Source of the DNA: Streptosporangium sp. NBC_01495
GTDB lineage: Bacteria; Actinomycetota; Actinomycetes; Streptosporangiales; Streptosporangiaceae
Reading direction: 5' to 3'
NCBI RefSeq assembly: GCF_036250735.1
Contig: NZ_CP109430.1
Location: forward strand, 8,618,001 to 8,682,000
Length of the DNA: 64,000 nt
Shown here: in pieces, positions 62,109-64,000 of the stretch
Position numbering within the stretch: the first letter of the stretch is position 1
How the letters are laid out: each line of letters opens with the position of its first letter
The notes under the pieces: generated by a model
What the model saw: only the letters and a program-made list of their open reading frames with translations
What the model was told of the DNA's origin: nothing
The model's database searches: none
Program-made: the position numbers and the translations under genes

Positions 62109-62537
62109 CCAGACCTCCTTGTCTGCGCTCCCCTCGCGACGTGGGAGCTGTCCGCAGCGTAACCGGCCACGTCTCACCGGGTTCGGCGGGTCACCGCGAA
62201 CCACGGTACAGCGGCGCGGATTTCATCGCCTTTCGTCCGGCGTCCGGGCCGCCTCCCGAACGACCGCGCCCCGGTCGAAGCCCGGCCGGAATGCGCGGGG
62301 AAACCGAGAGTTCACCGAGAAAGGAAACTAACCGTCCGTGATTGACCGAAAACAAACCCGTGTTCCCGACATAGCAGATGATGACTCCCCAAAGGCCGGG
62401 AAGGCGCATCTGCACCGAATATGCACGGTTAATTCAAGGCAATCCTCCAAATGCGCTACCATTCCGTGATCTTGCTCCACAAGAATGTGTTGCCCCTCCC
62501 CCAGCAGGGCGGAGGGCTCAATCAGGAGGACTTTCCT
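62109..62537. other. Upstream region of the LppX/LolA-like gene pair
   Basis: This 429-base gap has a more AT-rich section from about 62300 to 62480, where promoters for the secreted protein gene should lie. GGTTAATTCAAGG near 62425 and GATTGACCG near 62340 are the only promoter-like elements I see, and neither is convincing. No gene, riboswitch or repeat is recognised. Confidence 0.3.
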
Positions 62538-63446
62538 TTGAAGCGATACATCGCCGGGCTGGCGTGCGCAGCAACGGCCGCGCTGGGCGTTCCGGCGCTG
62601 GCATCGACCGCGCACGCGCAGGCCGCCGATCCGGTCAGCGCGTTGAAGAGCCAGTTCAAAAGTGGTCGCGGCGTCACGTACGTCGACACCATCAAGACGC
62701 AAAACGCCGGCAAGGGCACGGTTCTCGGCAAGCGCAAGGGAGAATTGCAGTTCGACGCCTCCGGGATCAGCGCGTCGGACCACACCACCGAGTTGCGCTT
62801 CACGGAGGATGCCCTCGCCTTCGACACGGGAGACAGCGACTCCAGCGGTGAAGAGAGCAGCAGCGAAAAGACCAAGGAAGAGAAGCAGCTCGAGAAGCTG
62901 TTCGCCGGACTGGCAGAGCCCGAACGAGTCGTACGAGTCAACAAGAAGGCCTACATCTGGGGCGGGGCCTACGGCCAGTTCCTTCCGAGGGACAAGCCGT
63001 GGCTCGGATCCCCCGAGGACACGTTCGGCCTGACCGGCTCGCTGGGCCAGTTCATCAACGCCGCCGAACCCGCGACCCTCAAGGCCCTCCTCGCGCGCGC
63101 CACGGTCAAGCGCCCAACCGCCTATGCCGGGAAGATCACTTTCGGCGAGCTCCAGAAGGTCTCGCCGTGGTTCCGCGTCACGCAGGGAAGGAAGCTGTCC
63201 GGCCAGCAGGCCAAGATCACGGTCAGCTGGAAGCTGTTCCTCAACGCCGACCGGCTCCCCGTGCGGCTGGCAACCTCGCTCGCGACCTTCAAGGGGGGCC
63301 CGACCTCCACGGTCGACACCAGCTACAGCGGCTGGGGGTCGGAGGTCGCGATCGCCGCTCCGCCGGCCGACCAGGTCGCCACGGTGAAGGAACTGGAAGC
63401 GGGCTTCGCGGCCGACACGCCCATCCCGCTGCTCACCGTCAAGTGA
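62538..63446 (+). CDS. Exported LppX/LolA-like protein (first of a tandem pair)
   Basis: A 302-residue secreted protein. TTG 62538 is set by AGGAGGA six bases upstream; the signal peptide (YIAGLACAATAALGVPALAS then TAHAQA) lacks a lipobox Cys. The mature part starts AADPVSALKSQFKSGRGVTY and has a beta-rich LolA/LppX-type pattern, ending with DTSYSGWGSEVAIAAPPADQ, the closing motif of actinobacterial LppX/LprG-like proteins. An acidic Ser/Glu-rich insert lies at about 97-117. Relatives carry lipid in a hydrophobic groove; here that is inferred. A paralogue begins at 63787. Confidence 0.8.
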   Translation: MKRYIAGLACAATAALGVPALASTAHAQAADPVSALKSQFKSGRGVTYVDTIKTQNAGKGTVLGKRKGELQFDASGISASDHTTELRFTEDALAFDTGDSDSSGEESSSEKTKEEKQLEKLFAGLAEPERVVRVNKKAYIWGGAYGQFLPRDKPWLGSPEDTFGLTGSLGQFINAAEPATLKALLARATVKRPTAYAGKITFGELQKVSPWFRVTQGRKLSGQQAKITVSWKLFLNADRLPVRLATSLATFKGGPTSTVDTSYSGWGSEVAIAAPPADQVATVKELEAGFAADTPIPLLTVK

Positions 63447-63478
63447 TCCTTCCGTACTGATCACACCCCGAACCACCC

Positions 63479-63517
63479 GAGCCGCGCCCGGCGGGCCTCA
63501 CCTGCCGGGCGCGGCTC
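63479..63517 (+). terminator. Terminator after the first LppX/LolA-like gene
   Basis: A perfect 14 bp inverted repeat (GAGCCGCGCCCGGC at 63479-63492, complement at 63504-63517) with an 11 nt loop, 33 nt after the stop. A very strong stem without a T-run. Confidence 0.75.
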
Positions 63518-63690
63518 GCGGCGTTCTCCACGTGCACGGGACCCGGCGCGTCGCGGGGCCCTCCCGCTGGTTCGGGATGACCTGCGCCCGCAGCGTTCTC
63601 CATATGCACAGGACCCGGCGCGTCAGGGGATTCTCTCTGCCCCGGAAGGTCGGCGCTCGCGGCGTTCTCCGGTCGCACGGGACCCGCCCC
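63517..63690. repeat. About 70 bp direct repeat, 3 copies
   Basis: CGCGGCGTTCTCC (63517), CGCAGCGTTCTCC (63589) and CGCGGCGTTCTCC (63658), each followed by a CACGGGACCCG-like segment, begin units spaced 72 and 69 bp. The copies share about their first 32 bases and diverge in the rest. They fill the gap between the two paralogous secreted-protein genes. Confidence 0.75.
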
Positions 63691-63786
63691 CTTCAGCGAT
63701 TCTTGATCCGATATTTCGGGATATAGGTAAGAATCTTCTTCCGCCCTCCGCGACGACGCGAGGACACATACGGGAGGACCCCCTCG

Positions 63787-64000
63787 ATGAGGCGAATGAT
63801 CGCCGCCCTGACCGGCGCCACCGCGGCCGCCCTGATCGTTCCCACACTGGTGACCGTCGCCCCGGCGAGCGCCAGGACCGCCCCGGCCGCCCAGGCCGCG
63901 GCGGCCGACCCGGTCTCGGCGCTGAAGCGCCACTTCAGGACCCACAGGGGCGTGAAGCTCACCGAGAACACGAAGATCGTCGGTGAGGGCAAGAAGAACA
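63787..64000 (+). CDS. Exported LppX/LolA-like protein (second of tandem pair; 3' end outside window)
   Basis: The first 71 codons are visible. ATG 63787 follows GGGAGGA. A signal peptide (MIAALTGATAAALIVPTLVT then VAPASA) leads into AADPVSALKRHFRTHRGVKL, closely matching AADPVSALKSQFKSGRGVTY at the mature start of the gene just upstream, so the two are paralogues by tandem duplication. Expression is likely separate, because a strong terminator and a repeat block lie between them. Confidence 0.8.
   Translation, partial: MRRMIAALTGATAAALIVPTLVTVAPASARTAPAAQAAAADPVSALKRHFRTHRGVKLTENTKIVGEGKKN

Overview
The window is high-GC, gene-dense actinobacterial chromosome. GTG and TTG starts are common, several regulators look leaderless (a TANNNT -10 box 7-8 nt before the ATG), and several neighbourhoods match conserved actinobacterial ones: the lpdA / purine nucleoside phosphorylase / pmmB / add / deoA / cdd locus known from mycobacteria, purN-purH-folD-DUF3017, PerM beside sucCD, and SCO4848 beside a D-Ala-D-Ala carboxypeptidase. 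The gene style suggests Streptosporangiales (Streptosporangium or Nonomuraea-like). That placement is inference; no rRNA or other marker is present to settle it.

Layout. 1-9.7 kb is an accessory stretch: a DUF4143 ATPase cut by the window edge, an ECF sigma factor with its membrane partner, a VOC protein, a secreted pentapeptide-repeat protein, a copper amine oxidase, and gene scraps (PIN toxin tail, SnoaL/NTF2 tail, chromate transporter head). 7.3-27.2 kb is a nucleoside uptake and salvage island. It holds an NAD(P)H-quinone dehydrogenase, a purine nucleoside phosphorylase fused in frame to a phosphosugar mutase, adenosine deaminase, and a six-gene operon reading right to left: BMP-type binding lipoprotein, ABC ATPase, two permeases, cytidine deaminase, thymidine phosphorylase. 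An M20 amidohydrolase lies upstream. A TnpB tail with omegaRNA-like scaffold, a cupin, an AMIN-like lipoprotein and a MarR/MFS pair are interspersed. 27.7-38.5 kb carries a Pgm1-type peptide ligase (ATP-grasp), SCO4848-type protein, D-Ala-D-Ala carboxypeptidase, an SDR/XRE pair, BrkB-like protein, trpS, a CNNM/CorC protein, galE and a DUF11-like secreted protein. 39-50 kb has central carbon genes (mdh, icd, citrate synthase), a PadR/MFS pair, and a divergent pair: a Ser/Thr kinase with an extracytoplasmic amino-acid-binding domain, and a sigma-like domain joined to a membrane segment and a beta-propeller-like ectodomain. 50-64 kb has an FHA-HTH protein, folD, purH, purN, a second ECF sigma module, PerM, sucCD, a B12-binding protein and two tandem LppX/LolA-like secreted proteins, the last cut by the window edge.

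Two themes stand out. First, the nucleoside operon shows unusual translation signals: an apparent AUC start on the ATPase, a TTG start on the binding protein, and a 14-codon mini-ORF bridging ATPase and permease through two ATGA overlaps. A second ATGA-linked mini-ORF precedes the peptide ligase. Second, many intergenic gaps hold unrelated short tandem repeats (15, 16, 21, 31, 34/36 and about 70 bp units). The most striking is a 12-copy 34/36 bp array beside mdh. No tRNA, rRNA, intact insertion sequence or CRISPR array was recognised.
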